DNA of 43,772 nt from Nitriliruptorales bacterium (GTDB lineage: Bacteria; Actinomycetota; Nitriliruptoria; Euzebyales; JAHELV01). The notes under the pieces were generated by a model. That model was not told where the DNA came from, searched no databases, and saw nothing but the letters and a program-made list of their open reading frames with translations. Both the position numbers and the translations under genes were made by a program. Position 1 is the stretch's first letter; each line of letters starts with the position of its first letter. Positions 26,977 to 37,290 of this stretch are shown piece after piece. The stretch lies in the NCBI GenBank assembly GCA_024644015.1, contig JAHELV010000030.1, forward strand, positions 1 through 43,772. The letters are read 5' to 3'.

Positions 26977-26980
<4 letters not shown>
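25364..26980 (+). CDS. mccB: methylcrotonyl-CoA carboxylase-type carboxyltransferase (beta) subunit
   Basis: A 538-aa acyl-CoA carboxyltransferase with two crotonase-like halves. Diagnostic stretches for the MCC branch are [35 protein letters not shown], and [15 protein letters not shown] followed by [20 protein letters not shown]. It transfers CO2 from carboxybiotin to 3-methylcrotonyl-CoA in leucine catabolism; geranyl-CoA is an alternative substrate. TAGGCT (25350-25355) eight bases before ATG 25364 is a leaderless-type promoter. The stop overlaps mccA by 4 bp. Confidence 0.92.
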
Positions 26981-28967
<1,987 letters not shown>

Positions 28968-28971
<4 letters not shown>

Positions 28972-28987
28972 TCCGCTGCCGGATCAG
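28968..28987. terminator. bidirectional hairpin containing both stop codons
   Basis: CTGATCCG (28968-28975), loop CTGC, CGGATCAG (28980-28987) is a perfect 8-bp stem. The TGA of mccA (28969-28971) is in the left arm and the stop of the convergent S55-like gene (28984-28986) in the right. No T-run follows, so termination may be Rho-assisted or the hairpin may act as a 3'-end protector. Confidence 0.55.
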
Positions 28988-30753
28988 CGCACTCTCACGC
29001 GGACCGACCGGGTGCCGCGGACCACGTTACCGAGCGCCCGTTCGGCCTTGCGGAGCACCTCGGGTCCGGCATCTCCACCGTTGCGCTGCAGCCGGGCGAG
29101 CACGTCGTTGTTCGACTCCGCGCGGCGCATGCGGTCGAGGATGTCGTTCAACGACGTGCCGGCCGCCGGGTTTGTCTCGCCGGCCACACTGCGGCCACCG
29201 AGCACGGCCAGGCGCATCGACTGGCCCGACAACCGCCGCGGCACGCGCAGCCGCAGCCGGACCGTGCGGAACGCGGTGTCCTCGCGGAACTTCTTCAACG
29301 GCACGCGCACCTTGATGACGTCGCCCGGCCGCACACGTAGCCGCGTGATCGCGCTGATCTTGCGGTAGCGGCCGGCGTTGACCGCCACACGGACCGTGCC
29401 CAGCTTCAGTCGCTGGAAGCTCTCGTTCGCCTTCGCCGTCATCTGGACGTGATCGAACTCGACATCGGTGAACCGGTTGTCCTCGAGGATGTACAGCCAC
29501 TCGAGCATCTCGAAGATCGACTCGAACGAGGCGTCGAAGCGGTTGGCGAAGCGGTTCGTGCGTCGCAGCTTCCATGGCTTGCCGCTGCCGGACGTGCCTG
29601 TGGCCGTCCAGGTGAGCTTGGTTCGCCCCTCGCCGATCTTGTCGAAGACCGTGTCGAGGTTGGTCAGCAGGTGGAACGATGCGAGGTCCGGTACGTCTCT
29701 GTCGCGGTTGATCCATGTGCGCCCGGTCCGCTCCGCTCCGGTTGTCACCGATGCGACGTCGGACGATGCCACCGTCGGATCTGGGCCGTCTGAGAACCTG
29801 GCCCGAACGCCGGTCAGCCGGTCCTGGTCGACCGTCCCGACCACCCCGCCGGGATTGACGATGTGGAAGGAGAAGCCGCCGTCGGGCTGGATCACGATCG
29901 TTTCGGCCGGGTGCATGCTGACTGCCGTGCGTCCCTCCCAGATGAAGGGATGTCCAAAGGCGAGCGCCATGCCATCACAGACGTCGGTCGTCGTGCCCGA
30001 GCCGGCCGCCGTCAGGTCACCGTAGGACAGGGCGGCCACGAAGTTGCTGCCTGCGAAGATGTCGGCGGGGTCCCCCTTGGGCCGCTCAGCAGCAGCCGCC
30101 GAGTACAGCTTCAGGTCCTGCGTGCCCTCGAGGCGCTTCTCCAGCTCGGGCAGCCGCGACCGTCGCAGGCCAGAGACCCCCACCGGTACGGGGATCGGCG
30201 ACATGCCCCCGCGCAGCTGCCTGTCGGTCGCGTCGGACGCCTGCGCCGCCCGTCGCCGCACCGCCGCAGGCAGCTGCACGTCCTGCTCCATGGACAGCGA
30301 CCGGGTCGAGCCGGGGTAGTCGTACAACTTGGTCATCTGCTCGGCCGGCGTCAGACCTGCGATCGACGACCGTTCGAACGAGAAGCTGTAGCTGACGGCA
30401 CCGATCAGGCGACCGTCGTCGGCGTAGACCGGCGATCCCGACATGCCGAACCAGATCCCGGCCTCAGCGATGGCCGCCGAATCGAGGTTCGCGATGATCA
30501 TGTCGACGCCGGGCGCGATGCCGTCCCTGAGCACACCGAGCACCTCGGCGTCGAACGACTCGGGCGTGTTGCCCTTCGCCACGGTCAGTCCCGACCCTGT
30601 CAGGCCGACGGTCACCTCGCCGATGGGCAGTGGCACCGCGCACTCGGCACCGGCCGCCGCCTGACCCCGGGCCGGAGGCGTGAGTACACCGACGACGAGT
30701 GCGAGTGCGAGCAGCACGACGAGCAGCATGCGATGGAACGAAACGGTGGCCAT
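28984..30753 (-). CDS. secreted SpoIVB/S55-like peptidase-domain protein
   Basis: A 589-aa exported protein. A signal peptide (about 1-30) is followed by an S55-like region with WFGMSGSPVYADDG (101-114, nucleophile-type Ser) and, more than 150 residues later, CDGMALAFGHPFIWEG (His motif). The C-terminal 250 residues are Arg-rich with beta-type segments and no family I know. In SpoIVB the His motif precedes the GMSGSP motif; here the order is reversed, as in a group of non-sporulation S55-like proteins I recall from other phyla. Whether it is an active protease is unknown. GGGGAG seven bases before ATG 30753 supports the start, and leftward TATGCT (30795-30800) is a -10 candidate. Confidence 0.8.
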   Translation of the reverse strand: MATVSFHRMLLVVLLALALVVGVLTPPARGQAAAGAECAVPLPIGEVTVGLTGSGLTVAKGNTPESFDAEVLGVLRDGIAPGVDMIIANLDSAAIAEAGIWFGMSGSPVYADDGRLIGAVSYSFSFERSSIAGLTPAEQMTKLYDYPGSTRSLSMEQDVQLPAAVRRRAAQASDATDRQLRGGMSPIPVPVGVSGLRRSRLPELEKRLEGTQDLKLYSAAAAERPKGDPADIFAGSNFVAALSYGDLTAAGSGTTTDVCDGMALAFGHPFIWEGRTAVSMHPAETIVIQPDGGFSFHIVNPGGVVGTVDQDRLTGVRARFSDGPDPTVASSDVASVTTGAERTGRTWINRDRDVPDLASFHLLTNLDTVFDKIGEGRTKLTWTATGTSGSGKPWKLRRTNRFANRFDASFESIFEMLEWLYILEDNRFTDVEFDHVQMTAKANESFQRLKLGTVRVAVNAGRYRKISAITRLRVRPGDVIKVRVPLKKFREDTAFRTVRLRLRVPRRLSGQSMRLAVLGGRSVAGETNPAAGTSLNDILDRMRRAESNNDVLARLQRNGGDAGPEVLRKAERALGNVVRGTRSVRVRVR

Positions 30754-30936
30754 GCGACGTCTCCCCGTTGGCGGCTGGCCCGCGATGGTGGGTGAGCATA
30801 CGCACGACGACGGCGGAATTACAGCATTGTGCTCGCATTCTTCAAAGAAAGCGTGATCAGCTGCGTCGCACCGAACGAAACAATCGTTTGCCGACCATCG
30901 CCCGCCGCAGCCCGGCGGCGTGCGGGGGCGCGGCGG
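30754..30936. other. spacer upstream of the S55-like gene
   Basis: A 183-bp gap downstream of the ABC exporter and upstream of the S55-like gene. Beyond the -10 candidate it contains an AT-richer patch with small palindromes, TTCTT-CA-AAGAA (30839-30850) and AACGA-N5-TCGTT (near 30878). I see no clear terminator for the exporter operon. Confidence 0.3.
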
Positions 30937-31770
30937 TCAGCTCATCCGGCGGTAGCGCCTGACCGACAGTGGCACGAAGACGACCAGCAGACCGACGATC
31001 CAGGCCAGCGACCACAACAGCGGCTCCGCGACACCACCGATGCCAGTCGCCAGCGCGCGGGATGCCTCGGCCACGTGGGTTATGGGGTTGTTCTCGGCGA
31101 ACACCTGCAGCCAACTGGGCATCGTCGACGGCGGGATGAACACCGCGCTCGCGAACACCAGCGGGAAGGTCACCACGAAGCTGGCGGCCTGTGCGGTCTC
31201 CGAGTTCGGAACCGACAGTCCGACGACCGCGTAGATCCAACTCATCGCGAAGCCGAAGATCACGACGATGGCGATCGCGCCCAGCAGCCCGAGGAACTGT
31301 GGGCGGAAGCCGATCATCAGCCCGACCACCGTCATGATGAGGACGACCGCGAAGCCACGAACCAGATCTGCGGTGGTGCGGCCCAGCAGCACGGCGGAGC
31401 GAGCCATCGGCAGCGACCGGAACCGATCGATCACACCCCGGTTGAGGTCCTCCGCGAGCGCGATGGCGGTCTGGGTCGCCCCGAACGCGACCGTCTGCAC
31501 GAAGATCCCCGGTAACAGGAAGTCCTTGTACGAGCCGTACGGCTGGATCGCCGGACTGTTGGTCAAAGCGCCACCGAACACGAAGACGAACAGCAGCACG
31601 AACATCACCGGCTGGATCGTCGAGAAGATCAACAGCCGGGGCTGGCGCACGATGTGGGTGAGGTAGCGCCCGGTGATCGTCGCCGCGTCCGAGAGCGCCG
31701 TGCCCAACGTGATCCGCGGTGTCCCGACGACGTCGGTTGCGCCAGAGGTTCCGGCGGTCGCCGTCGTCAT
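30937..31770 (-). CDS. ABC-2 type exporter permease (DrrB-like)
   Basis: A 277-aa membrane protein of the ABC-2/DrrB family with about six hydrophobic segments. RYLTHIVRQPRLLIFSTIQP at the N-terminus and DLNRGVIDRFRSLPMARSAV after the second segment are the family signatures; the late PSTMPSWLQVFAENNPITHV is also typical. It is the channel half of an exporter for hydrophobic molecules. ATG 31770 overlaps the ATPase stop by 4 bp. Confidence 0.93.
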   Translation of the reverse strand: MTTATAGTSGATDVVGTPRITLGTALSDAATITGRYLTHIVRQPRLLIFSTIQPVMFVLLFVFVFGGALTNSPAIQPYGSYKDFLLPGIFVQTVAFGATQTAIALAEDLNRGVIDRFRSLPMARSAVLLGRTTADLVRGFAVVLIMTVVGLMIGFRPQFLGLLGAIAIVVIFGFAMSWIYAVVGLSVPNSETAQAASFVVTFPLVFASAVFIPPSTMPSWLQVFAENNPITHVAEASRALATGIGGVAEPLLWSLAWIVGLLVVFVPLSVRRYRRMS

Positions 31771-32783
31771 TGTCGGGCCTTTCGCCGTTGTTCGCGGCGG
31801 CGACGCCCGCCAGGACGGTCGCCGTTCGCGGACACTGTCTCCTCAGCGGGGCGGCCGGTGATGTCCAGGAACACGTCGTCGAGCGTTGGGCGGCGTAGCG
31901 CGAGATCGGTCACGTCGACCTGCGCACCCCGCAACGCCTCCGCCGCCTCGGCCACCGAGGCCACACCGCGCTCAGCGGCCACCGTCGCAACGTGATCGTT
32001 GGTCGTGACAGCGTCGGCGTCACCGATGCTCGACAGCACCGCCGCCGCACGATCGACATCGGCGGCGTGCGTCACGCGTACCTCGACGACCTGCCCGCCG
32101 GTCGACGACTTCAGCTCGTCGGCCGTGCCTTCCGCGATCACCCGGCCATGGTCGATGACCGAGATCCTGTCGGCCAGCCGATCGGCCTCCTCGAGGTACT
32201 GGGTCGTGAGCAGCAGCGTGGTGCCCTCGCTGACCAGCGCCCGGATCATCTGCCACACGTCGGCGCGGCTGCGGGGGTCCAACCCGGTCGTCGGCTCGTC
32301 GAGAAACAGCACGCGGGGACGGTTGAGCAGGCTGGCCGCCAGGTCGAGCCGGCGCCGCATCCCACCCGAGTACGTGCGCACCGGACGGTTGGCGGCGTCG
32401 ACCAGCTCGAAGCGCTCCAGAAGCGCTTTCGAACGCGACCGCACGTCGCGCTCGGGCATGTGGTACAGGCGACCCACCATCCGCAGATTCTGCCGACCGG
32501 TGAGCAGTTCATCGACAGCGGCGTTCTGCCCGGCGAGGCCAATGAGCGTGCGTACCTGTGCCGGTTGCTGCACCACGTCGTAGCCGAAGACCTCCGCCCT
32601 GCCCCTGTCTGGCTGGAGCAACGTGGCGAGCACGCGCACCGCGGTGGTCTTGCCGGCGCCGTTGGGACCGAGCAGGCCGAGCACCGTGCCTTCGCGGATC
32701 TGCAGGTCGATGCCCGCGAGCGCGACGGTGTCGCCGAACGATTTGCTGAGACCCTCGACCAACACGGCCGGCTTGTCAGCCAT
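31767..32783 (-). CDS. ABC exporter ATP-binding protein (DrrA-like)
   Basis: A 338-aa ATPase of the daunorubicin-resistance family. Walker A GPNGAGKTT (about 39-47), signature YSGGMRRRLDLA, Walker B VLFLDEPTTGLDPRSR, H-loop TTQYLEEAD, and the C-terminal DrrA domain ending near LRRPTLDDVFLDITG are present. GGAG before ATG 32783 sets the start; the frame is open 21 codons further without a ribosome site. With the coupled permease it makes a drug or lipid exporter; the substrate is unknown and no biosynthetic genes are nearby. Confidence 0.94.
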   Translation of the reverse strand: MADKPAVLVEGLSKSFGDTVALAGIDLQIREGTVLGLLGPNGAGKTTAVRVLATLLQPDRGRAEVFGYDVVQQPAQVRTLIGLAGQNAAVDELLTGRQNLRMVGRLYHMPERDVRSRSKALLERFELVDAANRPVRTYSGGMRRRLDLAASLLNRPRVLFLDEPTTGLDPRSRADVWQMIRALVSEGTTLLLTTQYLEEADRLADRISVIDHGRVIAEGTADELKSSTGGQVVEVRVTHAADVDRAAAVLSSIGDADAVTTNDHVATVAAERGVASVAEAAEALRGAQVDVTDLALRRPTLDDVFLDITGRPAEETVSANGDRPGGRRRREQRRKARQ

Positions 32784-32956
32784 GCCTGCTCCACTCCGTC
32801 GTCGTGCGACCTTCGACCCTCGACTCGAGCCACACCCGTTGCGCAAACCCTAGCCGCGTCCGCACCGTGCGGGGCGGGCGGTGAACGAGCGTCGCCCGGC
32901 TCATGTGGTTGCCCTGACGACGCGGCATAGCGGCTCGGGCATCGGTAACACTGCGG

Positions 32957-33247
32957 ATGATGAGCGACGACGATCTGATCAGAGTCCACCTGTGGGTCTC
33001 GGGGCGCGTGCAGGGGGTGTTCTATCGTGCGACCTTCGCCGACGAGGCGCGTGTGCGTGGGTTGACCGGCTGGGTCCGCAACGCTGCGGACCGCCGGGTC
33101 GAGGCCGAGGTCCAGGGCCGGCGGACGGCCGTCGACGAGCTGGTCGCCGAGTGCCGCACCGGGCCGCCGATGGCCCGGGTCACCGACGTGGAGGTCGAGC
33201 AGATCGACGTGCTCCGCGGCGAACAGCGGTTCAGCATTGTCCGCTGA
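32957..33247 (+). CDS. acyP: acylphosphatase
   Basis: A 96-aa acylphosphatase hydrolysing carboxyl-phosphate bonds such as acetyl phosphate. The signature GRVQGVFYRATFADEA carries the phosphate-binding R24, and GWVRNAADRRVEAEVQG carries the catalytic N42. TAACAC (32946-32951) five bases before ATG 32957 suggests a leaderless transcript. Its last bases overlap the LigD-type gene in another frame, so the two are likely coupled although their functions seem unrelated. Confidence 0.95.
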   Translation: MMSDDDLIRVHLWVSGRVQGVFYRATFADEARVRGLTGWVRNAADRRVEAEVQGRRTAVDELVAECRTGPPMARVTDVEVEQIDVLRGEQRFSIVR

Positions 33248-34154
33248 GGACCGACCGGGCCTGTCGAGCCCCGACAAGCTGCTGTGGCCGCAGGCGGGCA
33301 TCACCAAGGCGGACCTGTGGGACTACTACACCGCGGCCAGCGACCGACTGCTGACGGCCGTCGCGCAGCGCCCCCTGACACTGAAGCGCCACCCCGCCGG
33401 GATCGAGCGCTCCGGCTTCTTCCAGAAGAACCTCGGCAAGGACGCTCCTGACGACCTGGGACGGTTCACGACGTGGTCCGAGTCGTCGGAGCGCGAGGTG
33501 ACCTACCTGGTCGCCACGGGCCTGGCGGAGCTGCGGTGGGCCGCGCAGATGGCCGTCGTCGAACTCCACGCGTGGCTGTCGCGGACCGATCGACCGGACC
33601 GCCCGGACATGCTGCTGTTCGACCTCGACCCGTCGAGCGCCGACCAGTCGGTGGCGCAGGCGGCGTGGTGGCTCCGTGAACTGCTCGACGACCTCGGCCT
33701 GCCGGCCCGTGTGAAATCGAGCGGCAAGCGCGGGCTGCACGTGATCGTGCGCGTCGAACGCCGGTACCGGTTCGACGAGCTGCGTGGGTTCACGCTGGCG
33801 GCCGCTCGGTGCCTGGCCGACCGCCACCCCGGCGACCTGACCGTCGAGATGCGCAAGGCCGACCGGCGCGGACGTCTGTTGATCGACTGGTCCCGCCTCG
33901 GGCAGGGGCAGCACGCGGTCGCGGCGTGGAGCCCCCGCGCCACTCCCGCCGCGACGGTGTCAGCGCCGCTCGTGTGGGACGAGGTCGATGCGGCGTTCGA
34001 TCCGTCGAGCATCACCGTACGCACGGCGCTCGAGCGACCCGACCACTGGCGCGACCCGGCGCCGGCCCAACGCATCGAACATGCGCGGAGCCAGCTCGAA
34101 CGGTGGGGATACGAGCCGATCGACCGCAGCCCGCGCGCCCGTACCACGCCCTGA
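33237..34154 (+). CDS. LigD-type polymerase/primase domain protein
   Basis: A 305-aa stand-alone archaeo-eukaryotic-primase-type polymerase domain, as found in LigD of bacterial non-homologous end joining. Visible are LSSPDKLLWP (9-18), HPAGIERSGFFQKN, the metal-binding FDLDPS (D129, D131), SSGKRGLHV (161-169) and LIDWSRLGQGQHAVAAWSPR. No ligase, nuclease or Ku gene is in the window. The only upstream-frame start is TTG 33237, which overlaps the acyP stop by 11 bp and has no Shine-Dalgarno sequence; coupled re-initiation is likely. Confidence 0.88.
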   Translation: MSAEDRPGLSSPDKLLWPQAGITKADLWDYYTAASDRLLTAVAQRPLTLKRHPAGIERSGFFQKNLGKDAPDDLGRFTTWSESSEREVTYLVATGLAELRWAAQMAVVELHAWLSRTDRPDRPDMLLFDLDPSSADQSVAQAAWWLRELLDDLGLPARVKSSGKRGLHVIVRVERRYRFDELRGFTLAAARCLADRHPGDLTVEMRKADRRGRLLIDWSRLGQGQHAVAAWSPRATPAATVSAPLVWDEVDAAFDPSSITVRTALERPDHWRDPAPAQRIEHARSQLERWGYEPIDRSPRARTTP

Positions 34155-34158
34155 CGTC

Positions 34159-34177
34159 GGGCGGCGCCGGCCCGCCC
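34159..34177. terminator. GC hairpin between convergent genes
   Basis: GGGCGG (34159-34164), a 7-nt loop, and CCGCCC (34172-34177) form a perfect stem in the 22-bp gap between the polymerase gene and purB. No T-run is present. It could slow transcription in both directions. Confidence 0.4.
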
Positions 34178-35595
34178 TACAGGATGGGGCCAGGGTCGTA
34201 CGCAGCTGCGCGCGGATGCACCTCGACGACCCGCGTGACGCGCTCGACGACCGCCCGCACCTGCGCGGACGCGGCTCCGACGAAGGCGGAGGGGTCCGCG
34301 GCCAGCGCCCGCAGCTCGGCTGCGGTCAGACCCAGCCGCTCGTCGCCCGCGAGCCGCTCGAGCAGATCGTTGTGCTCGACGCCCTTCTCGCGCATGGCCA
34401 GGGCGACGTCGACGGCATGCTCGCGGATCGCGTCGTGTGCCACCTCCCGCCCGACGCCACGCTGGATGGCCGCGACCAGCACCTTCGTCGTGGCCAGGAA
34501 GGGCAGGTAGCGCTCGAGCTCGCGCTCGATCACCGCCGGGTACGGCCCCAGCTCTGACAGTACCGTCAGGAACGTCTGGAACAGCCCGTCGGTGGCGAAG
34601 AACGCATCAGGCAGCGCCACGCGGCGCACGACGCTGCACGACACGTCGCCCTCGTTCCACTGTGCGCCCGCGAGCTCAGCGGTCATCGAGGCGTAGCCAC
34701 GCAGGACGACGGCCAACCCATTGATGCGTTCGCACGAACGCGTGTTCATCTTGTGTGGCATCGCGCTGCTGCCGACCTGCCCGGCGACGAAACCCTCGGT
34801 GATCAGCTCGTGGCCGGCCATCAACCGGATGGTCGTGGCCAGGTTCGACGGCGCCGCCGCGGCGAGCGTCAACGCTGACACGACGTCGAAGTCCAGCGAC
34901 CGGGGATAGACCTGCCCGACCGACGTCATGAGGCGATCGAACCCGAGCTCGTCGGCGATCGCGGCGTCGAGGGCCGCAGGCCCGTCGGCGTCACCTTGGA
35001 GCAGGTCGAGTTGATCGCCGGCAGTGCCGACCGGCCCCTTGACGCCACGTAGCGGATAGCGGTCGAGCAGCGTGGTGATGCGATCGTAGGCCAGCATCTG
35101 CTCGTCCGCGGCGGTCGCGAAGCGCTTGCCCAGCGTCGTGGCCTGCGCAGGCACGTTGTGCGTGCGACCGACCATCACGACGTGCTCGAACTCGACCGCT
35201 CGTGCGGCCAGGCGCGACAGCGCCGCCACGATGCGGTCCCGCACCAGCTCCAGCGAGGTCCGGATCTGCCACTGCTCGACGTTCTCGGTGACGTCACGCG
35301 ACGTCATCGCCTTGTGGATGTGCTCGTGACCGGCCAGCGCACAGAACTCCTCGATGCGGGCCTTCACGTCGTGGCGGGTCCTCCGCTCACGTGCCGCGAT
35401 GCGGTCGAGATCCACGTCGTCGATCACAGCCTCGTAGTCGGCGACCACGCCGTCGGGGACGTCGACGCCCAGACGCCGCTGCGTCCGCAGCACCGTGAGC
35501 CACAACCGCCGTTCGAGGACGACCTTGCGCTCGGGCGTCCACAGTTCGACGAGTTCGTCCGACGCGTACCGGGCGGCGAGGATGTCAGGGATCAT
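34177..35595 (-). CDS. purB: adenylosuccinate lyase
   Basis: A 472-aa fumarase/aspartase-superfamily enzyme acting twice in purine synthesis: SAICAR to AICAR and adenylosuccinate to AMP. The catalytic His is in GRTHNVPAQ (H146), and the flexible signature loop is GSSAMPHKMNTRSCER (275-290). TSRDVTEN (98-105) is the substrate-binding motif. ATG 35595 gives the usual length; the frame continues upstream only through the antisense of the low-complexity tail of the neighbouring transglycosylase gene. Confidence 0.96.
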   Translation of the reverse strand: MIPDILAARYASDELVELWTPERKVVLERRLWLTVLRTQRRLGVDVPDGVVADYEAVIDDVDLDRIAARERRTRHDVKARIEEFCALAGHEHIHKAMTSRDVTENVEQWQIRTSLELVRDRIVAALSRLAARAVEFEHVVMVGRTHNVPAQATTLGKRFATAADEQMLAYDRITTLLDRYPLRGVKGPVGTAGDQLDLLQGDADGPAALDAAIADELGFDRLMTSVGQVYPRSLDFDVVSALTLAAAAPSNLATTIRLMAGHELITEGFVAGQVGSSAMPHKMNTRSCERINGLAVVLRGYASMTAELAGAQWNEGDVSCSVVRRVALPDAFFATDGLFQTFLTVLSELGPYPAVIERELERYLPFLATTKVLVAAIQRGVGREVAHDAIREHAVDVALAMREKGVEHNDLLERLAGDERLGLTAAELRALAADPSAFVGAASAQVRAVVERVTRVVEVHPRAAAYDPGPIL

Positions 35596-35656
35596 CCGCC
35601 CATTGTCACCCGGCTCGGGCTCGGCTACCGAAACGCGGCTGAGCGTCAGGATCCGG

Positions 35657-37210
35657 TCAGGGTCCCACGATGTCGCAAGCCTCGGCACCAGCCGCAGCCG
35701 CCGCTTCGGCCGCGGCCGCTGCCTCCGCTTCGGTGCAGGGCTCGGCGCCGGGTTCGGCGCAGGCACACGGGTCCGGCTCGGGCGCAGGCTCGGGCGCAGG
35801 TTCGGGTTCGGGCTCCGGCGCAGGCTCGGGCTCCGGCGCAGGCTCGGGCTTCGGGGCCGGCTCCGGCGCAGGCTCGGGCTTCGGGGCCGGCTCCGGCGCA
35901 GGCGCGGGTTCGGGTTCCGGGGCCGGCGTAGACGTCGACGGCGTCGGGTCCGGGGCTGGTGCCGGCTTCGATGGCGTCGGCGTCGGCTTGGCTGACGCCG
36001 CCGGTTCTGACGGCTTCGGCTTGGCTGACGCCGCCGGTTCCGACGGCTTCGGCTTCGGTTCCGCCTCCGGGGAGGCCGATGCCTTGGGCTTGCCGTCCGG
36101 CGTCGGCGTGGCGGCCGGCGATTTCTTGCGCTGCTCCGACGTTGCCGCCTTGCGCCTGGTCGCCGCGGACGCTGCCGCGGTGTCGGTTGAGGTGGTCGAG
36201 CCCGCTGCGGCGGACGCCGCCGCGGGATTCTGCCCGGAGGCGGCCACCGGTGCCGCGGTGAGTGCCTCGTCGAACAGCACACCGGTCAACTCGCCGGAGA
36301 ACGGGTTGCGTCGCGCCTGATCCCCCGCGGCGATTGCGACCGCGGCCGCGGACAGGTCGGCGGGGTTCGCGCTGCGGTAGATGTCGATCCAGCGTCGGAC
36401 GTCTGCGACGTACGCGTCGGACCTGTTGTAGGAGTACAACGCCCGCTCCAGTCGAGCGTCATCGTGCAGGTCACCAGGATCGGTGCTGCACAGGTGATCG
36501 ACGGCGGCCAGCGTCGCATCGAACACGTTGTGGGGGTCGCGTTCGCCGTCGAGGTTGCCGTCCTGACCGAACAGACGCCAGCTCGACGGGATGAACTGCA
36601 TGAGGCCCACCGCACGGTCCCAGCGGCGGTCGCCATCCCACCGCCCCCCGTCGGTGTCGGCAATGGACGTGAACCCGTGCTCGCCATTGAGCGCGGGACC
36701 GACGATGTCGGCGGCGATGTTGCCCTGCGTGTCGATCACGCTGTCGGCTCCGAGGAACAGGCCGTGCCGCGACTCGACGCGACCGATGCCGGCGAGCACC
36801 GTCCAGTCCAACTCACAACCGGCCGCCACGGTAGGCGCACGCCTGGCCGCATTGCGGTAGGCGGCGAGCACGACCTGCGGGATGGTGAGGTTGCTCGCCT
36901 GGTCGACTCCCGACCGACGTTGCGGCCCGGCCTGTGACCGTGCCACCTCACCGAGCCCGAACAGCCGGGCGTAGTCGGCTCCGACGTCGCCCAGCATGCC
37001 CCTGACCCAGTCGAGCGGTCCGCCCGCTGCGCGCGGCACCGTGCCCACCGGCGACGACGCCCGGTCCTTGGCGGTCCCCACCGGATCGGGCCGGGTCGTC
37101 GAAGCGGCGAGCAGCGGTCGTGACAGCGCCGTGACCGGCACCACCATTGTGCTGGCGAGGGCGATCGTGAGTACCACCCCGGCGAACACCCGCATTCCCG
37201 CGCTTCGCAC
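35657..37210 (-). CDS. secreted lytic transglycosylase with Pro/Glu/Ala-rich tail
   Basis: A 517-aa exported protein. A signal peptide or anchor (about 6-30) is followed by an MltB/SLT_2-like domain (about 105-300) with catalytic E146 in [18 protein letters not shown] (202-211) and [15 protein letters not shown]. Residues 340-517 are low complexity: Ala/Ser/Thr, then [11 protein letters not shown] repeats, then alternating Pro/Glu/Ala. The end holds four Cys in [13 protein letters not shown] and EACDIVGP. The tail could span the wall. GTG 37210 is chosen for its AGGAG five bases upstream. It lies between purB and purD. Confidence 0.88.
   Translation of the reverse strand: MRSAGMRVFAGVVLTIALASTMVVPVTALSRPLLAASTTRPDPVGTAKDRASSPVGTVPRAAGGPLDWVRGMLGDVGADYARLFGLGEVARSQAGPQRRSGVDQASNLTIPQVVLAAYRNAARRAPTVAAGCELDWTVLAGIGRVESRHGLFLGADSVIDTQGNIAADIVGPALNGEHGFTSIADTDGGRWDGDRRWDRAVGLMQFIPSSWRLFGQDGNLDGERDPHNVFDATLAAVDHLCSTDPGDLHDDARLERALYSYNRSDAYVADVRRWIDIYRSANPADLSAAAVAIAAGDQARRNPFSGELTGVLFDEALTAAPVAASGQNPAAASAAAGSTTSTDTAAASAATRRKAATSEQRKKSPAATPTPDGKPKASASPEAEPKPKPSEPAASAKPKPSEPAASAKPTPTPSKPAPAPDPTPSTSTPAPEPEPAPAPEPAPKPEPAPEPAPKPEPAPEPEPAPEPEPEPAPEPAPEPDPCACAEPGAEPCTEAEAAAAAEAAAAAGAEACDIVGP
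35841..35900. repeat. 30-bp tandem duplication in the transglycosylase tail
   Basis: Two identical adjacent 30-bp units (35841-35870 and 35871-35900) encode the Pro/Glu/Ala/Lys-rich tail. Shorter, diverged copies flank them at about 35770-35840. This is in-frame coding repetition and probably variable in length between strains. Confidence 0.85.
35985..36050. repeat. 33-bp tandem duplication in the transglycosylase tail
   Basis: Two adjacent 33-bp units (35985-36017 and 36018-36050) differ by one base and encode [11 protein letters not shown] twice. The unit length is a multiple of three, so copy number can change without a frameshift. Confidence 0.85.
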
Positions 37211-37290
37211 GTGCTCTCCTCGCGCGTCCCAGCATCATGCTAGACAGCCGCGCGGGTGGTGCACACCCCCAATTTGCATCTCCGTCAAGG

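Noticed and set aside
35750-36060. CRISPR-like short repeats
   Set aside because: The units are contiguous, in frame and encode a Pro/Glu/Ala tail; there are no spacers.
35596-36282. Long N-terminal extension of purB
   Set aside because: It is another frame through the coding repeats of the transglycosylase on the same strand; the Arg/Pro repeat composition is an artefact of the GC-rich repeats.
37211-37290. c-di-AMP (ydaO-type) riboswitch before the transglycosylase gene
   Set aside because: Such riboswitches often precede actinobacterial wall hydrolases, but the gap is only 80 bp and I could not see the conserved core.
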